Positions 1-12,807 are shown, numbered from the stretch's first letter. The stretch is 64,000 nt of DNA from Faecalibacterium longum CLA-AA-H243 (GCF_020687245.1 NZ_JAJEQG010000008.1:1-64000), one strand, 5' to 3'. The notes: generated by a model not told the origin, from the sequence alone. Numbers and translations: made by a program.

Positions 1-40
1 TGGAAACGGCTTGTGAAAATAGGTAGTCGCCGACTTGATC

Positions 41-78
41 AAAACGCTCTAAGAGAAATCTTGGAGCGTTTTCTTTTT
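41..78 (+). terminator. Rho-independent terminator of an upstream gene
   Basis: AAAACGCTC and GAGCGTTTT form the stem, with extra pairing in AAGA/TCTT, and the right arm runs into a T-rich tract. It probably ends a transcript entering from before the window. Confidence 0.7.
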
Positions 79-98
79 GCTTTTTTCGTCCAAAGCTC

Positions 99-127
99 TT
101 GCATCTGGTCGGCGGGTGCGGTATGCT
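99..127 (+). promoter_or_regulatory. Putative sigma-A promoter for the SNF2 helicase gene
   Basis: TTGCAT and TATGCT are separated by 17 bp and sit about 40 bp before the ATG. The -10 box is only fair. Confidence 0.4.
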
Positions 128-164
128 TAACCAATAGGACGCTTGGGAGAGGGAGGGCAGAGAC

Positions 165-3490
<3,326 letters not shown>

Positions 3491-3494
<4 letters not shown>

Positions 3495-4486
3495 AATACG
3501 CATTGTTTTCGGTGCCGGTAGGCACCATTTACGACCTGCCCCAGACCATCAAAGAGAGCGAGGCGGGTCTTGTCTCCACCATCGGAGATGAGGGCCTGTA
3601 TGGGCAGGCCTGTCAGGTGCGGACTGCGCCCGGCAGCGTGACCGCTGCGGGCGTCCAGCTTCCGCCCGATGTGGCCGAAGTGGTCAGCTTTTACGGTTAC
3701 CATGGCTATGTGAATCAGCGGGAATTGCAGTTTGTCCGCGAGGAGGAGCTGTGGGAGTATCTGGGGGCAGACCTCGTTCTCGTGGGCCGCGCTACGGATG
3801 TCCTCAGCCTGCCCAAGGTGCAGGGCGTCCGGATGATGGAATTGGAGCGGGGAGGCGTTCTCCGCCGCCAGCCTGAGACCGCCGAAGAGGCCGAGGCCCA
3901 CAAGGGCTGGGCGAAAGTCCTGCTGACGGATGGCCGGACGGGCTATGTCCGGGATGTGGCGCTGGAGCCGGTGAAATATGAGATGACGGCGGTCTTCTCC
4001 CAGAGAGAGGGCCTTGCCTTCAATGACGCGCTGGCCGAGACGCTGGACACGACGGCAGACAAGCTCGTGCCAGAAGCTGTAGCACGCTGGTACGGCGGCA
4101 GTGAAGATGCCTTCCGCGCCGCTGTCTGTGAGCAGGCAAAGAAGTATATGGGTACCGAGTACCGCTGGGGCGGCAAGTCGGGCCGGGGCATCGACTGCTC
4201 GGGCCTTGTCAGCAGCGCCTATATGCAGTGTGGTGTGCTCATCTACCGCGACGCAAAGATCATCGAGGGCTGGCCGATGCATGAGGTGGCTTTCGAGAAC
4301 AAAAAGCCCGGCGATGCGCTCTTCTTCCCCGGCCATGTGGCGCTTTATCTGGGCGAAGGGCGGTATATCCACTCCACCGGTGCCGCCGCCAGCGGCGGTG
4401 TGGTCATCAACAGCCTTGAGCCGAGCGACCCGCTGTATCGGGAGGATCTGGTGAAGTGTTTGTATGCGGTGGGGAGTATTTTCTAA
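3491..4486 (+). CDS. NlpC/P60-family cell-wall endopeptidase
   Basis: A 331-residue protein whose C-terminal 110 residues match the NlpC/P60 papain-like fold, which cuts D-gamma-Glu-diaminopimelate or related bonds in peptidoglycan. The catalytic Cys is C236 in GIDCSGLVSSAY, the His is H282 in GHVALYLG, and H294 in YIHSTG is the likely third residue. The upstream part resembles the SH3-like modules often found in these enzymes. There is no clear signal peptide, so the site of action is uncertain. It overlaps the helicase gene by 4 bp (ATGA) and is followed 12 bp later by an M19 dipeptidase, which fits a small operon for recycling murein peptides. Confidence 0.9.
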
Positions 4487-4498
4487 AAGGAGATAACC

Positions 4499-5500
4499 AT
4501 GAAAGTCTTTGATCTACATTGTGATACCCTGAGTGAGCTGCGCTACGCCGAAAAGGCGGGTACGCCCAAGAGCTTTGCGCAGAATGATTTGCATATCGAC
4601 TTGCAGAAACTGAAAAAGGGCGACTATATGCTGCAGTGCTTCGCCGCCTTTGTCAATCTGGGCGACAAGACCCCCGGTGCCGACCCGCTGGTGACGGCGC
4701 TGGAAGAAATCGACGTCTTCAAACGCATCATGGAAAAATACCCGGAGGATATTGCTCCGGTATATCAACCCTCTGACATCCGAAAAAACGCCGCCGAGGG
4801 CAAGATCAGCGGAATGCTCACCATCGAAGAGGGCGGCTGCTGCAAGGGCAGCATCGGCGTGCTGCGCCGGATGTACGAGCTGGGCGTCCGCATGATGACT
4901 CTGACCTGGAACCACGAGAACGAGCTTGCCAGCCCCAACGTCGTCCCCGGCGGGGGCCACAACATCTGGCCCTGCGCCCCCAACACCGAGACGGGCTTGA
5001 AGGAGAAGGGCTTCGAGTTCCTGGCTGAGATGGAGCGTCTGCACATCATCGCAGACGTGAGCCACCTGTCCGACAAGGGCTTCTGGGACATTGTGGAGCA
5101 CTCCACCCGCCCCTTTGCGGCCAGCCACTCCAACTGCCGCGCCCTGGCACCCCACTGCCGCAACCTCACCGACGAGATGATCCGCGCCCTCGCCAACAAG
5201 GGCGGCCTCGTGGGTCTGAACTACTGCAGCGGCTTCCTCGACAACCAGCCCGAAGAAAAGCTCTGCCGCAGCACCACGGCCCTGATGGCAAAGCACGCGG
5301 CCCACTTCAAGCAGGTGGGCGGTATTGAGATCATCGGTCTGGGCAGTGACTTCGACGGCATCGGCGGCAAGCTGGAAATGGACGACTGTTCCAAGCTCCC
5401 GCTGCTGGCCGACGCACTCTGCCGCGAGGGCTTCACCGAGGACGAGGTAGAGGCCATTTTCTACCGCAACGCCCGGCGGTTCTTCGAAGAAAACCTCTAA
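4499..5500 (+). CDS. Membrane-dipeptidase-family (peptidase M19) metallohydrolase
   Basis: A 333-residue TIM-barrel zinc dipeptidase of the renal dipeptidase family. H7-x-D9 in FDLHCDT forms the first metal site; TIEEGG, ADVSHLSD and SHSNCRAL supply the bridging Glu and His ligands, and GSDFDGI lies near the C-terminus. Family members hydrolyse dipeptides, often with a D-residue. No signal peptide is visible, so it is probably cytoplasmic despite the family name. The start follows AAAAGGAGAT. Placement after the NlpC/P60 gene and before a serine hydrolase suggests breakdown of wall-derived peptides; that link is inference. Confidence 0.93.
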   Translation: MKVFDLHCDTLSELRYAEKAGTPKSFAQNDLHIDLQKLKKGDYMLQCFAAFVNLGDKTPGADPLVTALEEIDVFKRIMEKYPEDIAPVYQPSDIRKNAAEGKISGMLTIEEGGCCKGSIGVLRRMYELGVRMMTLTWNHENELASPNVVPGGGHNIWPCAPNTETGLKEKGFEFLAEMERLHIIADVSHLSDKGFWDIVEHSTRPFAASHSNCRALAPHCRNLTDEMIRALANKGGLVGLNYCSGFLDNQPEEKLCRSTTALMAKHAAHFKQVGGIEIIGLGSDFDGIGGKLEMDDCSKLPLLADALCREGFTEDEVEAIFYRNARRFFEENL

Positions 5501-5531
5501 ATAATGTATAAAACGACAGGGAGATTCCAAA

Positions 5532-6380
5532 ATGGATAAAAACATGACGCTGGAAAAGCGTATTGCCGCCGAGCTGTATTCCTATCAGGGCAAGATGAGC
5601 GTCTTTGTGGACGATTTGCACGGCCACACGGTCGAAATCGGCGCTGACGAGGAATTTGAGACGGCTTCCACCATCAAGGCATATATCCTCGCAGCCCTGT
5701 ATCTGCAGGCCAGCCGGGGCAAAGCCAGCCTCGAGGAAAAAATCACTTACAAGCCCGAGCACTTTGTGGACGGTTCCGGTATGCTCCGGGCGCTGGGCGT
5801 GGGCGCAAGTCTGAAAGTTAAAGACGCCGCCACCATGATGATCATCTGCTCCGACAACATCGCCACCAACATGGTCATCGACTATCTGGGGCTGGACACC
5901 ATCAACGCCTGCATCCGGGAGATGGGCTTTGCCCACACCGTCCTGCACAACCCGCTCCACTTTGATATTTACAACGACCTCGGCACCACGACGCCCCGGG
6001 ACTACGCCTCGCTGTTTGCGCAGGTGGCAAAGGGAACGCTCGTCAGCGCTGAGGCCAGCGCTGAGATGTTGGCCATCTTCCGTCAGCAGCATTACAATAC
6101 CATGCTGACCCACGACTTCCCTCAGTTCTATCTCGACTGCGAGGAGACCGGCGAGCCGGAACTCATCTGGGTGGCCAGCAAGAGCGGCAGCATGAACGCC
6201 TGCCGCAACGACGGCGGCATCGTCCACACCCCCTACGGCGAGTATGTCATCGTCCTGATGAACAAGGACTTCCACGACATCATCGAGTACAATGACCATC
6301 CCTCCATGGTCTACGGCGCCCGGGTGTCCCGGATGATACTCGACCAGATTTTGGCCTGCGAGGGTGAGCTGTACAAGTAA
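5532..6380 (+). CDS. Serine hydrolase with class A beta-lactamase fold
   Basis: A 282-residue protein with the three penicillin-binding motifs in the expected order: S46-T-I-K49, S107-D-N and K217-S-G. I see no clear counterpart of the class A E-x-x-L-N motif between them, and there is no signal peptide. It is therefore better called a beta-lactamase-related serine hydrolase (peptidase or esterase) than a resistance enzyme. It starts 31 bp after the dipeptidase gene in the same direction, so both may act on small peptides. The substrate is unknown. Confidence 0.85.
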   Translation: MDKNMTLEKRIAAELYSYQGKMSVFVDDLHGHTVEIGADEEFETASTIKAYILAALYLQASRGKASLEEKITYKPEHFVDGSGMLRALGVGASLKVKDAATMMIICSDNIATNMVIDYLGLDTINACIREMGFAHTVLHNPLHFDIYNDLGTTTPRDYASLFAQVAKGTLVSAEASAEMLAIFRQQHYNTMLTHDFPQFYLDCEETGEPELIWVASKSGSMNACRNDGGIVHTPYGEYVIVLMNKDFHDIIEYNDHPSMVYGARVSRMILDQILACEGELYK

Positions 6381-6420
6381 AATCGTGGAAAAAATAGGAA
6401 TATTAAGGGGAATCATAACA

Positions 6421-7191
6421 ATGGGTATTCAAATCAGCCTGCCGATGATGGCATTTCTGGTGTTCATGACCGGCTTTGCGGGCTTTGTCGATTCGGCAGC
6501 GGGCGGCGGCGGACTCATCAGCCTGCCGGCCTATCTCTTCGCGGGCCTGCCGCCTCACTATACTTACGCCACCAACAAATTCAGCGCCGCCTGCGGCACG
6601 ACGTTCGCCACGGCCAGCTTCTTCAAGAACGGCGCGATGAACCTCAAGGTCGGCATCCTCGCCGCCATCGGCAGCTTTGCAGGCAGTGCCTTGGGCGCAC
6701 ACATCGTCCTGATGCTCAGCGATGAGGTGCTGCAGATGATGATGTTCATCATCCTGCCCATCGCGGCAGTCGTCATCCTGTGGCGTCGCAATCTCCCGGA
6801 CGAGAACCGGGACGACGGCACCCTGAATTTGAAAAAGGCCCTGCTGGCCCTGGGGATCGGCCTCGGCATCGGTCTGTACGACGGCATGGTGGGGCCTGGC
6901 ACCGGGACCTTTGCCATCATCGCTTTTACCAGCCTGATGGGCTTTGACCTGCGCACCGCCAACGGCAACGCCAAGGTGCTCAACCTCGCCAGCAACTACG
7001 CCAGCCTCTTCACCTATCTGAGCAGCGGGCTGGTGGTCTTTCCGGTGGGCATCCCCTGCGCCATCAGCAACATCGTCGGCAACATCATCGGCTCCCACTT
7101 CGCCCTGAGAAAGGGCGCAAAGTTCATCCGCCCCATGATGCTCGTGGTGCTGGTGCTTTTGCTGGGCAAGCTCATCACGGATATGCTGTAA
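6421..7191 (+). CDS. TauE/SafE-family sulfite/organosulfonate exporter-type permease
   Basis: A 256-residue polytopic membrane protein. GFVDSAAGGGGLISLPA in the first helix and GMVGPGTGTF in the second half are the paired glycine-rich repeats of the TauE/SafE (DUF81) family. About seven or eight hydrophobic segments are visible. Family members move sulfur-containing organic anions, but the substrate here cannot be read from sequence. I chose the ATG at 6421, preceded by AAGGGGAAT, over an upstream one at 6364 that would overlap the serine hydrolase gene and add 19 poorly hydrophobic residues. Confidence 0.9.
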   Translation: MGIQISLPMMAFLVFMTGFAGFVDSAAGGGGLISLPAYLFAGLPPHYTYATNKFSAACGTTFATASFFKNGAMNLKVGILAAIGSFAGSALGAHIVLMLSDEVLQMMMFIILPIAAVVILWRRNLPDENRDDGTLNLKKALLALGIGLGIGLYDGMVGPGTGTFAIIAFTSLMGFDLRTANGNAKVLNLASNYASLFTYLSSGLVVFPVGIPCAISNIVGNIIGSHFALRKGAKFIRPMMLVVLVLLLGKLITDML

Positions 7192-7201
7192 GGAAAAACG
7201 A

Positions 7202-7242
7202 AAAGAGGCTGCCGTGCAGATGCACAGCAGCCTCTTCCTATA
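7202..7242. terminator. Bidirectional terminator between TauE/SafE and degV genes
   Basis: GAGGCTGC pairs with GCAGCCTC, flanked by an A-rich stretch on the left and T-containing sequence on the right. It lies between convergent genes. Confidence 0.7.
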
Positions 7243-7247
7243 TACTT

Positions 7248-8105
7248 TTAGTCGATGACCAGCCCGTTATCAAAGAAGGCCAGACCAAACGCACCGGGAC
7301 CGGCGTGGGTGCCGATGACGCAGCCAATCTGGCGCACCAGCGGCTCGGGAAGGCCGAGATTGTCCACCAGATAGGTCTGGATGGGGTTCACCTCGCGGGG
7401 GCTGATGGTGTAACCGGCCAGAGAGGGGAAACGGGGATTGACGCCGCCCAGCTCCTCTATCTTCTTGAAGAGGGCGACGTATGCGCCGGGCAGACCCCGG
7501 GCCTTACCGGCCATGGCGACTTTGCCCTCCTTGATGGTGATGAGGGGCTTGATGCCCAGCATCCCGCCGGCCACGGCGACGGCGGCGGGCAGACGGCCGC
7601 CCTTGCGCAGATACTTCAGGTCGTCGATGGCGGCGACGAGGTGCAGGTGCTCCTTGGCGTGTTCGAGGGTGGCGGCGATCTGGACGGCAGACTTGCCTTC
7701 ATCCCGCAGGTGTGCGGCCAGACGCACCAGCAGACCCTCGCCGAGGCAGACATTGGTGCTGTCCACGAAGAGGACGTTGTCCACGTTGGCCAGGTCTGCG
7801 GCCAGCTTCGCACACTGATAGGTGCCGGACAGCTCATGGGACAGGAAGATGCCCACGACCTCGTCTCCGGCGGCAGCAGCCTCGGCGTAAAACTTTTCGA
7901 ACAGCTCAGGGCTGGGCTGGCTGGTGGTGGGCAGCTTTTTGCAGCCGGCCATGTGCTCGTAGTACTCGCTGGGAGTCAGGTCCACGCCGTCCTGGATGAC
8001 GGTGCCGTCCTCGAGGGTGACGTTGAGGGGGATGACGTCCACACCCAGCTGTACGGCCTCGGCGGGCAGGATGTCGGATGCGGAATCGGTAAGAATGCGT
8101 ATCAT
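7248..8105 (-). CDS. DegV-family fatty-acid-binding protein
   Basis: A 285-residue DegV protein. ILTDSASDIL at the N-terminus, TTSQPSP near residue 70 and GTHAGPGAFGL near the C-terminus are family signatures that line the fatty-acid pocket. DegV proteins (FakB) present a bound fatty acid to the kinase FakA for phosphorylation and use in phospholipid synthesis; no fakA is in this window. The start at 8105 is set by GGAGGT 10 bp upstream; a longer frame to 8267 runs through the promoter and is rejected. Monocistronic, with its own promoter. Confidence 0.92.
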   Translation of the reverse strand: MIRILTDSASDILPAEAVQLGVDVIPLNVTLEDGTVIQDGVDLTPSEYYEHMAGCKKLPTTSQPSPELFEKFYAEAAAAGDEVVGIFLSHELSGTYQCAKLAADLANVDNVLFVDSTNVCLGEGLLVRLAAHLRDEGKSAVQIAATLEHAKEHLHLVAAIDDLKYLRKGGRLPAAVAVAGGMLGIKPLITIKEGKVAMAGKARGLPGAYVALFKKIEELGGVNPRFPSLAGYTISPREVNPIQTYLVDNLGLPEPLVRQIGCVIGTHAGPGAFGLAFFDNGLVID

Positions 8106-8179
8106 ATAGCTCGTACCTCCATGGGTGCGTTCATCGTGTGTCTTTGGTAAAACGACAAATCTATAAAAAAGTCGTACAA

Positions 8180-8209
8180 AGTATACCAGAACGCCGGGCG
8201 GAATGTCAA
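8180..8209 (-). promoter_or_regulatory. Sigma-A promoter of the degV gene
   Basis: Reading leftward, TTGACA (8204-8209) and TATACT (8180-8185) are 18 bp apart, about 75 bp before the start codon. Confidence 0.75.
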
Positions 8210-8248
8210 TCTTTTGAGTGAAATTTCTTCGAATGAACGAAGAACTGC

Positions 8249-8278
8249 TTGCAAAACGGGGCGGCAATATGGTACAAT
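8249..8278 (+). promoter_or_regulatory. Sigma-A promoter of the CPBP/tadA operon
   Basis: TTGCAA and TACAAT are separated by 18 bp. The GTG start at 8302 follows 23 bp later with AGGAGGG between. Confidence 0.7.
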
Positions 8279-8301
8279 GTCCGCCGACAGGAGGGTGCGC
8301 C

Positions 8302-8751
8302 GTGAAAAGACTGATAAGGGAAACGGAAAAGCCGTCTTTTCCGGCTCAGTGCCGGGTCCTGGCCGAGGCGGCAGTGCTCTGGGCGCTGCTGGCGGCGGGA
8401 GCACTGCTGCTGCTCCCGGCAGAAAAGACGGCTCTGCCCGAGGGCGCGGCCCTCGCGTGGGCTGCGCTGCGCATCTGCCTTGTGACCCCTCTGGCGGAAG
8501 AGCTTGCCTTTCGGGGCGGGGCGCTCTATCTTTTGCAGCCGCTGGGCGGCGCGGGGGCTGTGGTGGTGCAGGCGGTGATTTTTGCGGCTCTGCACGGCAG
8601 CTGGACGGCCCGGGCCTATGCGCTGGGCATGGGACTCATCTTCGGCTGGGCGGCCCAGAAAGCGAAGAGCGTATGGCCCGGCAGTGCGTTACATATTATA
8701 AATAACTGCCTCGTGTTTGCCGCACGGCTGGCAGAAAGGGGAATGGGATGA
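8302..8751 (+). CDS. CPBP-family intramembrane glutamic endopeptidase
   Basis: A 149-residue membrane protein of the CPBP (CAAX protease and bacteriocin-processing) family, short for the family. E66-E67-x-x-x-R71 in AEELAFRG is the catalytic motif; H98 in AALHGS and H131-x-x-N134 in HIINN complete the site. Four to five hydrophobic stretches are visible. Bacterial members are linked to bacteriocin self-immunity or peptide processing, but the substrate here is unknown. I chose the GTG start because AGGAGGG precedes it and because an upstream ATG at 8218 lies before the promoter. The stop overlaps the tadA start by 4 bp. Confidence 0.85.
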   Translation: MKRLIRETEKPSFPAQCRVLAEAAVLWALLAAGALLLLPAEKTALPEGAALAWAALRICLVTPLAEELAFRGGALYLLQPLGGAGAVVVQAVIFAALHGSWTARAYALGMGLIFGWAAQKAKSVWPGSALHIINNCLVFAARLAERGMG

Positions 8752-9236
8752 CCGATTTTGAGCTGATGGGCGCAGCGCTGGAAGAGGCCCGAAAGGCCGC
8801 TGCACTGGGCGAAGTGCCGGTGGGCGCGGTAGTGGCGAAGGACGGAGAGATCATCTCTGCCGCCCACAACACCCGCGAGACGGAGAAAAACGCCCTCCAC
8901 CACGCTGAGCTGCTGGCCATCGACGCGGCCTGCAAAAAGCTGGGCGGCTGGCGGCTGTGGCAGTGTGAGCTGTTCGTGACGCTGGAACCCTGCCCCATGT
9001 GCAGCGGCGCCATCATCAACAGCCGCATCAAGCGGGTGGTGTACGGTGCCGCCGACGTCAAGGCGGGCTGCTGCGGCTCGGTGACAGACCTCTTCGCCCA
9101 GCCCTTCAACCATCACCCCGTCATCGAGAAGGGACTGCGGGCCGATGAGGCACAGCAGCTTTTGCAGGAATTTTTCGTTTCACTGCGGGCCAGGCGGGCC
9201 GCAAAGCCCCGCTGGAAGCCGCCCGTGAACCCCTGA
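8748..9236 (+). CDS. tadA: tRNA-specific adenosine deaminase TadA
   Basis: A 162-residue zinc deaminase that converts A34 to inosine in the anticodon of tRNA-Arg(ACG). H52-A-E54 supplies one zinc ligand and the proton shuttle, and P-C82-P-M-C85 supplies the two cysteines. The length and the motif SRIKRVVYGAAD are typical. Translationally coupled to the membrane protease gene through an ATGA overlap; the pairing has no obvious functional logic. Confidence 0.95.
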   Translation: MTDFELMGAALEEARKAAALGEVPVGAVVAKDGEIISAAHNTRETEKNALHHAELLAIDAACKKLGGWRLWQCELFVTLEPCPMCSGAIINSRIKRVVYGAADVKAGCCGSVTDLFAQPFNHHPVIEKGLRADEAQQLLQEFFVSLRARRAAKPRWKPPVNP

Positions 9237-9283
9237 ATCTGTGAAAAAAGTGGGAACTGCGTGAAAAAATCACCGGTGACCAC

Positions 9284-9312
9284 TTTATTTTTTCGCCCGA
9301 TTGTGCTATATT
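9284..9312 (+). promoter_or_regulatory. Possible extended -10 promoter before the SDR gene
   Basis: TGCTATATT gives an extended -10 at 9307-9312, with only a weak -35 (TTTATT) 17 bp upstream. A leader of about 180 nt without a clear ORF follows; I see no riboswitch in it. Confidence 0.4.
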
Positions 9313-9497
9313 ATTCAATGGAAACTTGTCGAAACCACACAAATGCCGCCGGGCGCGCCGCAGAGCCGGCCTAGACCGGAAAAAGTGAGCAGAGCGCAGC
9401 TCCGGCGGGGTGGGGGAAGTTGTTTCCTTTCCCGCCGCAGAGGCTTTGACACGAAGAGGCGCTGCGGCCGAAAATAGTGGACAGGAGGGTTTGACTC

Positions 9498-10448
9498 TTG
9501 TACAACGACGAATTTGAGCTGACATTTGACCTTGCAGACGCCGGGCCGAAGAAAGAACAGCGCAGGCCGACCCTGCCCGAGCCGGAAGAAGCGGCTGTGG
9601 CCGTACCGCCGGTGCAGGAAACGAGGGAAATGCCGGTCAGCGCTGCGCCGGAGAACACGCCGGCATCGGAGCCGGAACGCGAGCCGGAACCTGCGGCAGA
9701 GCCCCAGAGCACTGCCCCGGCGGCGAAGGACCGCACCGTCCTCATCTCGGGCGGCGACCGGGGCATCGGCGCAGCAGCAGCCCGCGCATTCTATGCGGCG
9801 GGCTACCGGGTGGCAGTGTTCTACCACACCAACGCCGAGGCCGCCGCAGCCCTGCAAAAAGAGCTGCCGGGCGTACTGGCCGTCCAGTGTGACGTGGCCA
9901 GCCGGGCCAGCTGTGAGCTGGCCTTCCGCGCCGCCGAGCAGGCGCTGGGCCGGGTGGATGTGCTGGTGAGCAACGCGGGTATCGCCCAGCAGAAGCTGTT
10001 CACCGACATCACGCCGGAAGAGTGGCAGCGGATGCTGGACGTCAACCTGACCGGTGCGTTCAACCTCTGCCAGCTGGCCCTGCCCGGGATGATACGCCGC
10101 AAAGCGGGCCGTATCCTCACCGTGAGCAGCATGTGGGGCCAGACCGGCGGCAGCTGCGAGGTACATTATTCCGCCGCCAAAGCGGGCCTCATCGGCCTGA
10201 CCAAGGCACTGGCAAAAGAAGAAGGTCCCAGCGGCATCACCGTGAACTGCGTGGCCCCCGGCGTCATCGACACCGATATGATGGCTTCGTTCACTGCTGA
10301 GGACAAAGCGGCATTGGCCGAAGAGACCCCTGTGGGCCGTCTCGGCACCGCCGAAGAGGTGGCAAAGCTTCTGCTGTACCTCGCCGGAGAAGACGCCGGC
10401 TACATCACCGGCCAGGTGTTCGGCGTCAACGGAGGTCTTGTGATTTAA
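9498..10448 (+). CDS. SDR-family 3-oxoacyl-ACP-reductase-like oxidoreductase with N-terminal extension
   Basis: A 316-residue protein. Residues 78-316 are a classical short-chain dehydrogenase: the nucleotide loop reads SGGDRGIG, followed by SNAG, S211 and Y224-x-x-x-K228, closest in layout to FabG. The first 75 residues are an acidic, Pro/Ala/Glu-rich, probably disordered tail absent from ordinary FabG. The start is a TTG at 9498 with AGGAGGG 7 bp upstream; no better start is in frame before the Rossmann fold. There are no fab genes next to it and rpoD follows after 72 bp, so a role in bulk fatty-acid synthesis is not supported by context. Confidence 0.85.
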   Translation: MYNDEFELTFDLADAGPKKEQRRPTLPEPEEAAVAVPPVQETREMPVSAAPENTPASEPEREPEPAAEPQSTAPAAKDRTVLISGGDRGIGAAAARAFYAAGYRVAVFYHTNAEAAAALQKELPGVLAVQCDVASRASCELAFRAAEQALGRVDVLVSNAGIAQQKLFTDITPEEWQRMLDVNLTGAFNLCQLALPGMIRRKAGRILTVSSMWGQTGGSCEVHYSAAKAGLIGLTKALAKEEGPSGITVNCVAPGVIDTDMMASFTAEDKAALAEETPVGRLGTAEEVAKLLLYLAGEDAGYITGQVFGVNGGLVI

Positions 10449-10520
10449 GAAGCAAGGCCGAAACTATGAGACAAGTTCACTTGCGGGGCGCTTCCCCTGC
10501 AGTGAGAAGGAGAGAGCGAA

Positions 10521-11906
<1,386 letters not shown>

Positions 11907-11923
11907 TATTTTCAACAATGCAG

Positions 11924-11955
11924 ACGGCTGCCGTGGAAAACGGCAGCCGTTTTTC
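11924..11955 (+). terminator. Rho-independent terminator after rpoD
   Basis: ACGGCTGCCGT pairs perfectly with ACGGCAGCCGT around a 5-nt loop and is followed by a T-run. Confidence 0.88.
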
Positions 11956-12006
11956 TGCATCCGGGCAGAAAAAACGCAAAATGCAAAATTTTTTTGCAAA
12001 AAACTC

Positions 12007-12035
12007 TTGCAATGCGGCAGAGTTTATGGTATTAT
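12007..12035 (+). promoter_or_regulatory. Promoter of tRNA-Thr copy 1
   Basis: TTGCAA and TATTAT are separated by 17 bp, ending 17 bp before the tRNA 5' end. Confidence 0.75.
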
Positions 12036-12052
12036 AATTGAGCTGTGATTGT

Positions 12053-12128
<76 letters not shown>

Positions 12129-12134
12129 GCTCAG

Positions 12135-12172
12135 AACATCTTGAGGTTGAAAAACTTCAGGGTGTTTTTTTG
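12135..12172 (+). terminator. Terminator after tRNA-Thr copy 1
   Basis: AACATCTTGAGGTT pairs along its length with AACTTCAGGGTGTT (with G-T pairs) and is followed by seven T residues. Confidence 0.75.
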
Positions 12173-12200
12173 TTGTAATTTGTGATTTTGCCTACCTGGG

Positions 12201-12229
12201 TTGATTTTTTGCGCTGAATGAAGTATACT
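12201..12229 (+). promoter_or_regulatory. Orphan sigma-A promoter upstream of a candidate small RNA
   Basis: TTGATT and TATACT are separated by 17 bp. No ORF follows before the terminator at 12294-12337. Confidence 0.6.
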
Positions 12230-12235
12230 ATCTCT

Positions 12236-12337
12236 ATAATCCAGACGGGATTTAACCAATTATTATTTACGAGAACTATTTCCTCCAATAGATAAACCGC
12301 GCCGCAGGTTCGAACATTACCTGTGGCGCGGTTTTTG
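12236..12337 (+). ncRNA. Candidate small regulatory RNA with a UCCUCC loop
   Basis: The interval from a predicted start about 7 nt after TATACT to a strong terminator is about 100 nt and holds no convincing reading frame. In its middle CTATT (12276-12280) and AATAG (12287-12291) pair perfectly around the loop TCCTCC, which is complementary to a Shine-Dalgarno sequence. That arrangement is known from Firmicutes small RNAs that block translation starts, such as RsaE in staphylococci. Promoter, loop and terminator are seen; that the RNA is made and acts in trans is inference. Confidence 0.5.
12294..12337 (+). terminator. Terminator of the candidate small RNA
   Basis: AAACCGCGCCGCAGGT pairs with ACCTGTGGCGCGGTTT with one mismatch-type pair, around a 9-nt loop, and is followed by T-rich sequence. 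Confidence 0.85.
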
Positions 12338-12366
12338 TTTTTGGCAGAGCGCTCTGCCGGGGAGAA

Positions 12367-12426
12367 CCTCTCAGTCAAAGCCTGTCGGCTTTGCCAGCTC
12401 CCCTGATAGGGGAGCCCTTGGCAGGC
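12367..12426 (+). repeat. Dispersed REP-like repeat, copy 1
   Basis: The unit opens with CCTCTCAGTC, continues with a small AAAGCC/GGCTTT hairpin, then GCCAGCTCCCCT, a short loop and AGGGGAGCC, and ends TTGGCA. Related units occur at 12605-12766, 54131-54186, 54208-54261, 63531-63600 and partially at 58851-58880, always outside genes. Confidence 0.8.
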
Positions 12427-12604
12427 TGGGTCACTTTGAGCTGACTGCCAAAAGTCCAATATGGCGCAAAAGTGCGGGCTCCGCTGCAGAGGTTAGCTGC
12501 TTCTGGACAGCGCACCTTGTCAAGCTGCCGCGGCTCTCTGTAGCGGAGCACTACAGTCCACGAAATAAATAAGCTTTACTCGTTCAGGGGAAACTTGGCC
12601 GACA
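12427..12604. other. Gene-free stretch between two repeat copies
   Basis: I find no convincing reading frame, tRNA or terminator here. The left part complements part of TTTGGCAG at 12339-12346, so it may form a long-range stem with the sequence before repeat copy 1. Confidence 0.4.
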
Positions 12605-12766
12605 TGCCAAAGCCTCCCCTCGTTAGGAGCAACGGCGACGACCGCCGCCAGCGGCGGAAACAGGGAGGAGCTGTTGGGGCCGCGGCCAGCAGGATGCGAG
12701 CGACAGCGAAGCAGACGCTGGGAGCCGCAACCCGGGCAGTGGCACGCCGCAGGCGTGACGGAGAGG
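12605..12766 (-). repeat. Dispersed REP-like repeat, copy 2, with enlarged centre
   Basis: Read leftward, it opens CCTCTCCGTC, has the ACGCC/GGCGT hairpin and GCCAC, and ends with CCTCCCC-type and TTTGGCA sequence. About 100 bp of extra GC-rich sequence separates the two halves compared with the copy at 54131. Confidence 0.6.
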
Positions 12767-12785
12767 TTCTATCATGGGCCGGTGC

Positions 12786-12805
12786 TCGACAGTTGCAACT
12801 GTCGA
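12786..12805. repeat. Perfect 20-bp palindrome
   Basis: TCGACAGTTGCAACTGTCGA reads the same on both strands. It lies between the repeat and the terminator of tRNA-Thr copy 2. Confidence 0.75.
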
Positions 12806-12807
12806 TG

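Noticed and set aside
5532-6380. Antibiotic-resistance beta-lactamase
   Set aside because: No signal peptide and no visible ExxLN motif; only the general serine-hydrolase motifs are present.
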